Shown one piece after another: positions 1 to 7,509 of a stretch of DNA of 10,242 nt. The stretch is from Stramenopiles sp. TOSAG23-6. Lineage: Eukaryota; Sar. The stretch's first letter is position 1, and each line of letters begins with the position of its first letter. The position numbers and the translations under genes are program-made. The notes beneath the pieces were generated by a model. It did not search any database. It was not told the DNA's origin and saw only the letters and a program-made list of their open reading frames with translations. Where the stretch lies: positions 1 through 10,242 of the forward strand of contig LT636327.1 in assembly GCA_900128565.1 (NCBI GenBank), written 5' to 3'.

Positions 1-462
1 TGTGCCGCAAATGATCTTCAAGTTAGTGACTTCCCTTCTAGTACATATATAGCAAAGGTTGATGGAACTGCTGTAGCATTAGTGTCTTCAACAACGTGTG
101 ATACTCTTAAAACAAATGCGACTTGTAGTGTTACTTGTTTTGATGGATATACTGGTGGTGGTGTAGTTTGTCAACCGAATCAAAATTATTCGGTTTCAGC
201 TTGTTCTGGACCTGTTAGTACTGGATGTACTGGTACGGGCTTTTTATTTGCATCTCCAAGCAATGCTAACGCTACTTGTACTTGTAAAGATGGTTATAGT
301 GGGAGCCCTACTTGGAATGGAAGCTCCTGGACAGGTACATGTGAAGATAAGCAATCAACATGTGATGGAAATAGAACTGCAGGTGCTGGTACATGTGTCT
401 GTAATACCGGGTATAGTGGAACACCTAGTTTCAATGGGTCATCGTGGGGGGCTGATACGTGT
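1..462 (+). repeat. A-B-B module triplet
   Basis: Type A (1-204, already at its first cysteine at base 1), then two type B modules (205-342 and 343-462). The same order recurs at 875-1348 and three times at 5773-7486. Confidence 0.8.
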
Positions 463-849
463 ACTGCTGAAGATAGTCATTGTGCTGCTGATGATCTTCA
501 ATCAAGTGATTTTTTGAATAAACGGATTACCTCAGTGGATGGAAAACTTGTTGCATCTGTAGATAGCTCTACATGTGCTACTACTGCGGCTAATGCTTCT
601 TGTTCAAATCTAGTGTGTAATACTGGTTATGTAAATGGACTGGTAAAATGTAAACTCAGTGGTACTTTCGAAATCACTCCTTGTGTTGCTAGCACTACCA
701 CGTGTAATGCGGTAGAACCAAATCTTTCGGGTGCCTTTATGAAGCCTCTCAGTCTAAATGGTTGCGATGGAACTGCGACTGATGCATTTTGCGGAGCAGC
801 CTCTTGCTTAGATGGGTATAATGGGGGGTTCTGTAAAATGTCAATCTAA
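1..849 (+). CDS. Cys-rich sushi-like/EGF-like repeat protein, first fragment (open at left edge, ends at a frame break)
   Basis: The frame is open from base 1, so the protein begins outside the window. The GTG near base 82 is an internal Val, not a start. Modules in order: type A at 1-204, type B at 205-342, type B at 343-462, type A at 463-684, and a type A that starts at 685 and is interrupted. Type A modules show cysteines in the order C1, C2-x8-C3-x3-C4, GY turn, C5, C6; type B modules show C, C-x-C, GYSG, W-x-G-x-C. After the DGYNGG stretch the frame leaves the repeat consensus and stops at 847-849, while the next frame continues the same module from 829. It is therefore the upstream part of the gene continued at 829-2521. 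The family is probably secreted or on the cell surface, since disulphide-rich modules of this kind fold outside the cytosol. I recognise the domain style but no named gene. Confidence 0.85.
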   Translation, partial: CAANDLQVSDFPSSTYIAKVDGTAVALVSSTTCDTLKTNATCSVTCFDGYTGGGVVCQPNQNYSVSACSGPVSTGCTGTGFLFASPSNANATCTCKDGYSGSPTWNGSSWTGTCEDKQSTCDGNRTAGAGTCVCNTGYSGTPSFNGSSWGADTCTAEDSHCAADDLQSSDFLNKRITSVDGKLVASVDSSTCATTAANASCSNLVCNTGYVNGLVKCKLSGTFEITPCVASTTTCNAVEPNLSGAFMKPLSLNGCDGTATDAFCGAASCLDGYNGGFCKMSI

Positions 850-874
850 TGGTTCTTATGCTGTAGTTGGGTGT
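463..874 (+). repeat. Two type A modules in tandem, the second frame-broken
   Basis: Modules at 463-684 and 685-874. Both show C1, C2-x8-C3-x3-C4, GY, C5 and C6. The second has an unusually short C1-C2 loop and carries the six-G frame break between its C4 and C5. Confidence 0.8.
823..828 (+). other. Frame break (+1) in a six-G run
   Basis: The type A module at 685-874 is coded in one frame up to DGYNGG and in the next frame from SVKC onward. The switch falls at a run of six G. Reading across it as five G would keep the module in one frame with its C5 and C6 at the usual spacing. The likely cause is a homopolymer over-call or a real one-base insertion. Confidence 0.85.
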
Positions 875-2521
875 TCCGCAATAGTAGGTCATTGTAATAC
901 TGCGGATGAGAGTTTATTGGGCAGTCATCATTCTTCATCTTCAAGTTCGTGCGATGGTAAAAAAACAAATGAAACTTGTGACTTGCTCTGTCAAGATGGT
1001 TACAGTCAAGGTAGCGTTAAATGCTTAGGAACTGGACAGTGGTCGCTCGTTTCGGACTGTATAGCTACAGACGATGGTTGTAAATCGGCTACTGGAAAGA
1101 ATTTTTCTACTCCTGCTATAGGTGCTGCAACTTGCACATGCTTAGATGGATTTAAAGAGACGGTTTCAATCTCATGGAATAGTGGGTCCTCTTCGTGGGG
1201 TGGGACATGTTCTGATGTAAGTACTGGCTGCACAGGTGTTGGGCAGAATAGTGATGGGCATGGCACATGCGTGTGCAATCCCGGATATAGCGATCATATA
1301 CAGACGATTGAGTGGGATGATGGCGGGGATTCATGGAAAGGTGCTTGTCACGTTGTCCCTAGTTATTGTAACACAGACGTGTTAAGTTCATCTGATTTCC
1401 CAGTTGCAACACACATATATAGTGTGAAGAGCGACCAAATTGCTGCAATTGATTCAGATACATGTGGCGCAACAGATGCGTTTGCTTCTTGTGGAGTTGT
1501 AGTTTGTGCTGCGGGGTGGACGAATGGAAGCGGTGGCACTGTTAAATGCAGTACGGTGGGAGAACCATCTGTCAAAGAATTCGACATCATTGCTTGCAAC
1601 CAAACTGTAAGCACTGGTTGTACCACTACTGGTATGGAATATTCATCATCTGCTTCATCGCGTGCTGCTACGTGCAGCTGTAAAACTGGATATAAAATCA
1701 GTAGTGCTATATCTTGGAATACCGGTAGTAACACATGGAGTGGTGCTTGTGATGAGGAAGAAGCTTCGTGTAATTCTACAGGTATGGACAACAGTGGTGC
1801 AGGTACGTGTGTATGTCGTCCCGGATATAGTGGCACGCCAACATGGAATCCATTTACTTCACAGTGGATGGGTACATGCGTGGATAAATCGAGTACATGT
1901 TCAGGAACAGGTACAATATATAAGAGTGGTACGATTACATGTGAATGTAAGGATGGATATGCTGGTGCGTCCAATTGGGACTCTGGCAGTGATTCATGGG
2001 TAACTACTTGTGCTAGTCGGGAAAATACGTGTACAATTGATTCTACAAGTGAACGTGGTCCGGGCTATTGCCGATGTAAAGATGGCTATAAGGGTATAGC
2101 ATTTACAGATACTGATTTAGGATATACTACATATGGGCCTTATTGGAAGCCTACAGCTGGTAATGATCTATTAGGCGAATGGGTTATGAAAGATTGTGTA
2201 GATCAACAATCCACGTGTACTGGAGTTGGTAAAAGTGCTGGTGCGGGTACGTGTGTCTGTGGGAATGGATATTCTGGTTCGCCTACATTTGACAGAAGTG
2301 TTGGTAAATGGGCATGGGAAGGTACATGTACTCCTATTGTTGACCACTGTAAATCTGATGACGAAAGTGCGACATCACCAAACAGCAGTAACAAGACTAC
2401 GTCAAATCATTGTGATGGAAAGGCAACATTTGAAACGTGTAGTCTTCCCTTACATGGAGTAACTTCTAGTTTTCCACCTGTTTCTTCAGTGCCTGGCAAA
2501 CATTTTATAGATCCACCTTGA
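829..2521 (+). CDS. Cys-rich sushi-like/EGF-like repeat protein, second fragment (cut off at an inverted junction)
   Basis: This continues the protein of 1-849 in the next frame; open reading in this frame begins at 812. It finishes the broken type A module (to 874) and adds A at 875-1060, B at 1061-1210, B at 1211-1348, A at 1349-1597, and five B modules at 1598-1750, 1751-1879, 1880-2011, 2012-2197 and 2198-2329. A last A module starts at 2330 and reaches its third cysteine at 2438-2440. After Ser-Leu at 2441-2446 the expected C4, GY and GGS never come. The remaining residues to the stop at 2519-2521 are a read-through of the opposite-strand gene, so the true coding end is near 2446. The module at 2012-2197 carries about 20 extra residues rich in Tyr, Gly and Trp before its last cysteine. 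The product is probably extracellular. No C-terminal anchor is seen because the natural end is missing. Confidence 0.85.
875..1348 (+). repeat. A-B1-B2 module triplet with a poly-serine loop
   Basis: Type A (875-1060), B1 (1061-1210, with GFK...ISW) and B2 (1211-1348). The A module has six serines in a row at 932-949, just before C2, coded by mixed Ser codons rather than a pure triplet repeat. It also keeps the Trp in the C5-C6 strand that is typical of sushi domains; most other modules here have Phe or Tyr. Confidence 0.78.
1349..2329 (+). repeat. One type A and five consecutive type B modules
   Basis: A at 1349-1597 (long C5-C6 loop), then B at 1598-1750, 1751-1879, 1880-2011, 2012-2197 and 2198-2329. 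This is the longest run of B modules in the window. The codons used for the shared GYSG-T/S-P-T-W/F segment differ from copy to copy, so the duplications are old. Confidence 0.8.
2330..2446 (+). pseudogene. Truncated type A module (C1 to C3 only)
   Basis: It has C1 at 2348-2350, C2 at 2411-2413 and C3 at 2438-2440 with the normal C2-x8-C3 spacing, then loses the consensus before C4. It is half a domain and could not fold as its neighbours do. Confidence 0.75.
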
Positions 2522-5500
2522 TAACCTCCACTGGCACAAAGAACAGGACAAAATCCATTGGTAGGCACACCTTCACATACAGATTGAAATGGAATCGCTG
2601 AAACAGAAACTCCATCTACCTTAGATATTGTATTAATTCCGTTAAAAGGTCCCACGCGACCTTCCAATGAATCGTTCTTACAGTGACCATTTATAGGCGT
2701 ACAACGTGTAACTTTAAATTGACCATTTGATTGGCACTGTATAGATCCCTTTTCATAACCATAATCACATTTTATTGAACAAACGTTATTCGTAGCAGTA
2801 ACTCGGCATGGCATTGTGTTTTGCTCCGTGCTATATTTATTACGGTCGCGACCATCTACTGATAGAATATGCAAATCACTCCAATATGCGGATGAGAATT
2901 GGCTAACAGTAGTATCCCAATGTGTAGAACAAAATCCACTAATTGGTGAACATGGCTTCAGTACGAATAATTTACTCGTGCTATCACATGTTATAGATCC
3001 ATTCTCGTAACCCTCCAAACATATTGTGTCGCATTTTTCATTCGCTTTGGTGCTTTTACAAGGTTCGAAGTTTTCGATATTATTTTCATATCCGTCAATT
3101 AGTTTCATATTAAGATTATTTTTTGTACTTTGGTTCAAACCACCAATATCATCTTGACAGTATGACGACTGTGCTGTACACGCAGTTGCAGTAAATAAAC
3201 CAGTAGTTTCACAAAATACTTTCCCTCCTAAGTATCCATCAATGCAAGTAATAGGTATAGATTGATTTGTGCTCAAATTAGTAAATTCGCCCAAGTCCTT
3301 GATTTGGTACTTTTTGACATTATTTGAAATATATTTTTCAAAAGTTGAAGCGTTCTGTGAACAAAAGTTAGATATTGGCTTCGCACTAACAATGGCAAAT
3401 TTTGGGCCATTCTCAGTTCCAGTACACGTAACACTACCCCCTGTATATCCTGGTCGTGTGACTACTGTACAAGATGTATCTGTTTTGAGACCTTGAAGAG
3501 TAGTACATGTTATGGTTTTCAAATGATGCGATGCAAAGTTTGACAATTCTACTTGAGCTGTACCATCACTACCGTCTGTACCATACAAAGTATTGCAGTA
3601 GTCTGTTACAGGCACAGCAGTTGCCACGGAAAAGTCGCCATCACCCTGAAGCCTTCTACCTAAACCTTGTGTGCGTCGTCGAGAAGACTGAGCCAAACAA
3701 ACTACATTGCCATTTTCGTAACCTGGACGCATTACAGTATGGCAATGCGTACCTGTTGCAAGTCCATTGTTTGTTGAACAAGCGACACTCTTGAAGTATC
3801 CTGCATCTAACTCTGAAGATGTGAAGAAGTTATCAGATGGTTTTGTATGTCGTGAAAATCCAGGAGGTGATGTGTTGCTAATCCATGTGTTATATGATGA
3901 CACCTTCTCGTTAAATTTTTCTAAGCAATAATTTGAGACACCGCTGCACGACTTTACCTGAAATTTACCATTTGATTTACACGTTACATTTCCTCCTTCA
4001 TATCCTTTTCGGCATAAAAAATGGGGACACACTTGGTCGGTTCCAGTAAGATCGCATGCATCACCAGTCAGATAATAATTATCACTTTTCGTATATTTCA
4101 GCTGTGATTTAGTGTACCCTAAATTACTGCTGAATGGTATGCTATCATCGCAATGCGAACCAATTGGCACAGACGATATGATTTTATACTTCTGATCATT
4201 ACTACATTCAACGCTACCATTTTGATAACCTGCAACTGATTTCGTTTGACACAGCGTACCAATTTGCTTGGCACTGCTACAGTTTTTAGAATCATACTCA
4301 AGATGATGAGTGTCTTCATCTAGAAGAGGTCCGATGCCACTACAATAATCCAAAATTTTAGTGCATGGGCTAGAACTGAACGTACGATTTGATTGACATT
4401 GAATTTCGCCTCCAGAATAACCATCATTACATGTGTGTGAACACGTTTTTCCTGTTTGGGTATTTCCACAGTATTTTGCATCTGAGGGATTCATACTCAG
4501 GGGATTCATATTCAGGGCCTTCAGTTGATCTTCAGTCAAAGCATTTACGGCACAGTGACCTGCTATTCCCACAGGTTTTTGTTCTAATTGTAAACGAGGA
4601 CCTGCAGCAGTTCCCACGCACTTCACTTTACCCCCCGAAAAGCCCATGGATTCCTGAACAGTACAATATGTATCAGTCGTAGACCCTCCACCGACACCAC
4701 ATGATATATTGCTTATATGATTAGTTGGATCATTTATTATTGAAGGAATATTCGTTGCATGAATAGACGAACAGTGATCAGGAATTGCATTGCATTTACG
4801 GAACCCGAATTTGTTATCCAGCACTTTACCACCACATGTAGAGTCTCCAGTAGGGCAACTGCATGTAATACTACCACCTACATAGCCGTATTCGCATGCA
4901 ACAGGACAGTCACTTAAAGCAGCAGTTGTACTACATGTGTTACCATCAAAAGTGACAAGAGTATCGCCACCAATCGTTCTCCATTTCATTGAGGATGCAC
5001 CGGTAGCTCTAAAAGCTGTTTCTAGGGCATTAGAATCGCCAGCACAGTAGCTTGATCGGGGCGTACATGGTGTCACTTCATAAAAACCATCCTCCTTACA
5101 CTGAATGCTACCGTTTTCATGTGAGTCCTTACATAATACTGGACAAGGTTGATCAACTCCATAACCATTACATGCAGTTGGATCCTCTAAAATCACAGAC
5201 ACCTTTTTTAAATCAATAGTTTCCATAGCTGATAAAGCATTTAGCTTGTTTGAATTGGATGATGTATTCCATGAATTGTCATTATTGCAATGATTATCAT
5301 CTGGAATACATGCTTTCATTGTGTAATATCCATTTCCCTTGCATTGCACCGAACCTCCAATAAATCCATCCATACATGTCAAGGCACAGTAACCATCAGT
5401 ACTTGTTGTTTTGCATGTGTTTTTTGAAAATGACGATATTTCTTCGCCATCTAACAATTTATATTTGTTGGTCTCCGCATTAGCTTTGTGTGTGTTTGTC

Positions 5501-7509
5501 ATATTTGAAAACCCAGCTTGACAATGACTTTTTATTGGTGTACATGGTACCAAAGAGAACTCTTTGTTTACATTACACGTAATACTACCATTTTCATAGC
5601 CATCTACACATCTAGTATCACACGTTGCAAATGCACTCACTGTCTTGCAGGTATTAAGTACATACCCATTACTGACATCATTACCATTAACCAGCTTCAT
5701 ATTATGTGCCTGTTTGTCAAAATATGTCTTAAAATTTTGGTCGTGGAAGGCACAGTAACTCGATATTGGTGTACATGATCCTATCCATCTGCCTTCAGTG
5801 CTATCACTCTTTCTCTGCCAAACCGGCGAACCTTGGTAACCCTCACTACATGAACACACAGCTCCAACCAAGTTATACCCCTTGCCAGTGCAACCAACTG
5901 TAACTACTACGTCAGTGCAATCTGCATTTTGCCATGATTTAGAAAAACTATTCCATGATATGATTTTATTGTTTTTGGGAATGTAACCTGTTTTGCAATA
6001 ACAATATCCACTGCCTTTATCAACATTATTGCCATTACAAGAAGACTCCCTACTTCCACATTTTACCAACGCGAATCGTTCGTTGGCTTCACATGTTGCA
6101 CTTCCATCACTAAAACCATCTTTGCAGATAACTGCGCAATTTCCATCAGTCGAAGTATTTGCGCAGGTATCTACTGTAATTTCAGAGTCTCCACCAAGAG
6201 TCTTGAAATTAGCTTCACCGAAATCACTTTTAAAAACATTAAACACAGATGAACCTAATTTCTTCAAATTACAATGTCCTGGAACAGCAACACATGTACC
6301 AGTCCATGTAGCAGACTCAAAATTCCATTGTTTAGTACCAGTATATCCCGTGTCGCAGGTACAAGAGCCAGGGGAATATTTGTGACCTTTTGCAGTACAC
6401 CCAGAATTCTCAGCAGTACAAGAACCTGTCCAGGACCAAACATTGTCAACTTCTTTCCATAATATATTCACAGCTTTATAACCTGTATCACATGTACAAG
6501 TACTTTTGTTGTTTGCCGAAGAATAAACCATTTTTGGCATATCACAACCTTTATTAGAAGATGTACAAGGGGTAACCTCATAGGTACCGGATGACTCACA
6601 TTCAATGCGACCACCATCAAAACCAATCTCACATTCTAAGTTGCAAATGCCAAATGCGTTGAGCATTTCACATGCACGGTGATCAACATTTTCTACGAGT
6701 GCACCATCTACTTTGTGAAAGTGATAGACAGATGTATTTTTAGCTTGTGTTTCAACGCTGTCACTAGCACAGTGTAGGGTAGATACTGTGCAACTTCCAG
6801 TCCATGTTTTACTATCAGCATTCCACGCAATATTACCAGAGTAACCTGCATTGCAAGTACATGTGCTAGTACCAGCATTTGTATCATATACATGTTTTTT
6901 GCCAGTACCAGCGCACGACACTGGTTCACAGCTACCTGTCCACTGTGGTGGTGATGAAGACCAGCTGATAACGTCCACTTCCTTTTCCTTGAACCCAGTT
7001 TTGCAAAGGCATCCCTTCACACCCTCGCCTGAAGAATCCATACCAACACCAGAACAACCTGTGTTAATATCCTGACAAGCATTTACAGTGAACTTACCAT
7101 TTGATCCACACAGTAATGAACCATTTCCATAACCAAGTTCACAGGTAGTGTCTCTACAGTTTGAAAATGCGTCTGTGTCATTACACCAACCACTTCGTGG
7201 CATCATGTGCAAAGTATAGAGAAGAGAAGTAATCACTGATGCTGTTGATGGGCATCTATAGCAATCATCCTCAATTGTAACAAAACCGATAGATACACCA
7301 AGCTCCTTGGCCTTACTTGCACATTCATCATTCGAATATTTTACTCCGGGAGGGTTTAATTGTTGAGTAACATCATCACACGATGTATCAGGAAGAATCA
7401 TTTCCTTGTTAAATATTTTAGCGAAATGACCAGCTGAAATATCTGCATATGTAAATTGATGTAACTTACAGTGTTGGGGGGTGGGTACACACAAACCTGT
7501 CAGACACAT
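2407..7509 (-). CDS. Giant Cys-rich sushi-like/EGF-like repeat protein, downstream fragment
   Basis: About 1,690 codons of continuous repeat modules with no stop and no intron. Order along the chain: one A with a large insert, B, B, A, B, B, A, B, B, then 14 A modules. The ATG at 7507-7509 is unlikely to be a start. It lies inside the last loop of a type B module whose first three cysteines are coded in the other frame, and the first HC of the next module follows the six-C run. The chain is therefore the continuation of the frame of 7466-10242. At the other end, the last authentic residue is the C6 cysteine at 2452-2454; the 14 residues after it are antisense to the plus-strand gene and carry no repeat signature, ending at a stop at 2407-2409. 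N-x-S/T sequons are frequent, as expected for a secreted glycoprotein. No transmembrane segment is seen. Function beyond an extracellular scaffold is unknown. Confidence 0.87.
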   Translation of the reverse strand: MCLTGLCVPTPQHCKLHQFTYADISAGHFAKIFNKEMILPDTSCDDVTQQLNPPGVKYSNDECASKAKELGVSIGFVTIEDDCYRCPSTASVITSLLYTLHMMPRSGWCNDTDAFSNCRDTTCELGYGNGSLLCGSNGKFTVNACQDINTGCSGVGMDSSGEGVKGCLCKTGFKEKEVDVISWSSSPPQWTGSCEPVSCAGTGKKHVYDTNAGTSTCTCNAGYSGNIAWNADSKTWTGSCTVSTLHCASDSVETQAKNTSVYHFHKVDGALVENVDHRACEMLNAFGICNLECEIGFDGGRIECESSGTYEVTPCTSSNKGCDMPKMVYSSANNKSTCTCDTGYKAVNILWKEVDNVWSWTGSCTAENSGCTAKGHKYSPGSCTCDTGYTGTKQWNFESATWTGTCVAVPGHCNLKKLGSSVFNVFKSDFGEANFKTLGGDSEITVDTCANTSTDGNCAVICKDGFSDGSATCEANERFALVKCGSRESSCNGNNVDKGSGYCYCKTGYIPKNNKIISWNSFSKSWQNADCTDVVVTVGCTGKGYNLVGAVCSCSEGYQGSPVWQRKSDSTEGRWIGSCTPISSYCAFHDQNFKTYFDKQAHNMKLVNGNDVSNGYVLNTCKTVSAFATCDTRCVDGYENGSITCNVNKEFSLVPCTPIKSHCQAGFSNMTNTHKANAETNKYKLLDGEEISSFSKNTCKTTSTDGYCALTCMDGFIGGSVQCKGNGYYTMKACIPDDNHCNNDNSWNTSSNSNKLNALSAMETIDLKKVSVILEDPTACNGYGVDQPCPVLCKDSHENGSIQCKEDGFYEVTPCTPRSSYCAGDSNALETAFRATGASSMKWRTIGGDTLVTFDGNTCSTTAALSDCPVACEYGYVGGSITCSCPTGDSTCGGKVLDNKFGFRKCNAIPDHCSSIHATNIPSIINDPTNHISNISCGVGGGSTTDTYCTVQESMGFSGGKVKCVGTAAGPRLQLEQKPVGIAGHCAVNALTEDQLKALNMNPLSMNPSDAKYCGNTQTGKTCSHTCNDGYSGGEIQCQSNRTFSSSPCTKILDYCSGIGPLLDEDTHHLEYDSKNCSSAKQIGTLCQTKSVAGYQNGSVECSNDQKYKIISSVPIGSHCDDSIPFSSNLGYTKSQLKYTKSDNYYLTGDACDLTGTDQVCPHFLCRKGYEGGNVTCKSNGKFQVKSCSGVSNYCLEKFNEKVSSYNTWISNTSPPGFSRHTKPSDNFFTSSELDAGYFKSVACSTNNGLATGTHCHTVMRPGYENGNVVCLAQSSRRRTQGLGRRLQGDGDFSVATAVPVTDYCNTLYGTDGSDGTAQVELSNFASHHLKTITCTTLQGLKTDTSCTVVTRPGYTGGSVTCTGTENGPKFAIVSAKPISNFCSQNASTFEKYISNNVKKYQIKDLGEFTNLSTNQSIPITCIDGYLGGKVFCETTGLFTATACTAQSSYCQDDIGGLNQSTKNNLNMKLIDGYENNIENFEPCKSTKANEKCDTICLEGYENGSITCDSTSKLFVLKPCSPISGFCSTHWDTTVSQFSSAYWSDLHILSVDGRDRNKYSTEQNTMPCRVTATNNVCSIKCDYGYEKGSIQCQSNGQFKVTRCTPINGHCKNDSLEGRVGPFNGINTISKVDGVSVSAIPFQSVCEGVPTNGFCPVLCASGGYQGGSIKCLPGTEETGGKLEVTPCKGRLHVSNVAFPSQ
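2441..2452. other. Inverted mid-module junction between two broken repeat genes
   Basis: Plus-strand repeat coding is authentic through the C3 cysteine at 2438-2440 and perhaps Ser-Leu at 2441-2446. Minus-strand repeat coding is authentic through the C6 cysteine at 2452-2454. Between them the sequence switches strand with no spacer, stop codon of its own, or 3' untranslated region. A short inverted match, TGTA at 2438-2441 and TACA at 2451-2454, brackets the switch point; it arises from Cys codons on the two strands. Confidence 0.8.
3646..3681 (-). other. Arg-rich, dibasic loop (RRRTQGLGRRLQ)
   Basis: This lies in the C5-to-next-module stretch of the A module at 3601-3945, as an insert relative to its relatives. 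Two clusters of adjacent arginines stand out in an otherwise Ser/Thr/Gly/Asn-rich chain. They could be a furin-like proprotein cleavage site or a flexible charged linker; the sequence cannot decide between them. Confidence 0.45.
4486..4515 (-). repeat. 15-bp tandem duplication coding a five-residue repeat
   Basis: Two adjacent 15-base copies (4486-4500 and 4501-4515) differ at one base. On the coding strand they give Leu-Asn-Met-Asn-Pro and Leu-Ser-Met-Asn-Pro, in the C1-C2 loop of the A module at 4363-4560. The frame is kept, which fits a recent replication-slippage event. Confidence 0.85.
4561..5772 (-). repeat. Five type A modules between the triplets and the second nine-module run
   Basis: Modules at 5542-5772, 5308-5541, 5065-5307, 4792-5064 and 4561-4791. 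The fourth has an extra cysteine pair in the C5-C6 loop. The fifth lacks both C4 and C6. The third has DSH in place of the usual GY turn after C4. Confidence 0.82.
7186..7380 (-). other. Four-cysteine insert inside a type A module
   Basis: The A module at 7075-7486 carries about 65 extra residues between C1 and C2, with four added cysteines, including an ECASKAKELG segment and a C-x2-C (DDCYRCPS). The helix-like Cys-Ala-Lys-Leu-Gly run followed by a Phe-Val-Thr strand resembles pieces of PAN/Apple-type folds, but this is a weak resemblance. It ends before the C2 at 7183-7185, after which the normal module pattern resumes. Confidence 0.5.

Larger units (their letters stand above)
2452..4560 (-). 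repeat. Second nine-module type A run
   Basis: Modules in coding order: 4363-4560, 4156-4362, 3946-4155, 3601-3945, 3367-3600, 3178-3366, 2950-3177, 2701-2949 and 2452-2700. The 2nd, 4th and 5th lack C4 and C6, as in the run at 7910-9898. The 6th instead lacks C2 and C3 and so has only the four sushi-type cysteines. The 4th is long (115 residues) and holds an Arg-rich loop. Confidence 0.85.
5773..7486 (-). repeat. Higher-order A-B1-B2 unit repeated three times
   Basis: Triplet 1: A 7075-7486, B 6928-7074, B 6790-6927. Triplet 2: A 6565-6789, B 6418-6564, B 6292-6417. Triplet 3: A 6058-6291, B 5917-6057, B 5773-5916. In each, the first B has a longer stretch between GY/GF and the Trp (often ending ISW), and the second has the compact GY-x-G form. 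This points to growth by duplication of a three-module block. Confidence 0.82.

Noticed and set aside
812-849. Intron or programmed frameshift explaining the plus-strand frame change
   Set aside because: The two frames join without any missing or extra residues at a G run, so there is no room for an intron. The shift needed is +1, not the -1 of ordinary slippery heptamers, and nothing downstream suggests a stimulator.
1363-1974. Open frame of about 200 codons on the minus strand
   Set aside because: It is antisense to dense Cys-module coding. Its His/Val/Pro-rich translation is what reversed Cys, Thr and Gly codons produce, with no domain signal.
1-2521. Plus-strand piece as an exact fold-back copy of the minus-strand piece
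   Set aside because: Module order and sequences differ (B-rich on the plus strand, A-rich next to the junction on the minus strand), so the junction is not a simple palindrome made from one stretch.
2398-2521. Small convergent-terminator or 3' untranslated region between the genes
   Set aside because: The interval is fully accounted for by authentic repeat coding on one strand or the other. The two stop codons are artefacts of reading through the junction.
3646-3681. RXLR-type host-targeting effector motif in the Arg-rich loop
   Set aside because: Such motifs sit shortly after a signal peptide. This one is deep inside a repeat array, and the residues do not give the required spacing.
7466-7509. 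Boundary between two separate minus-strand genes, with an ATG at 7507-7509
   Set aside because: The module pattern runs straight across. The ATG lies in the last loop of a B module, and the overlap shows no start or stop context beyond a one-base frame change.
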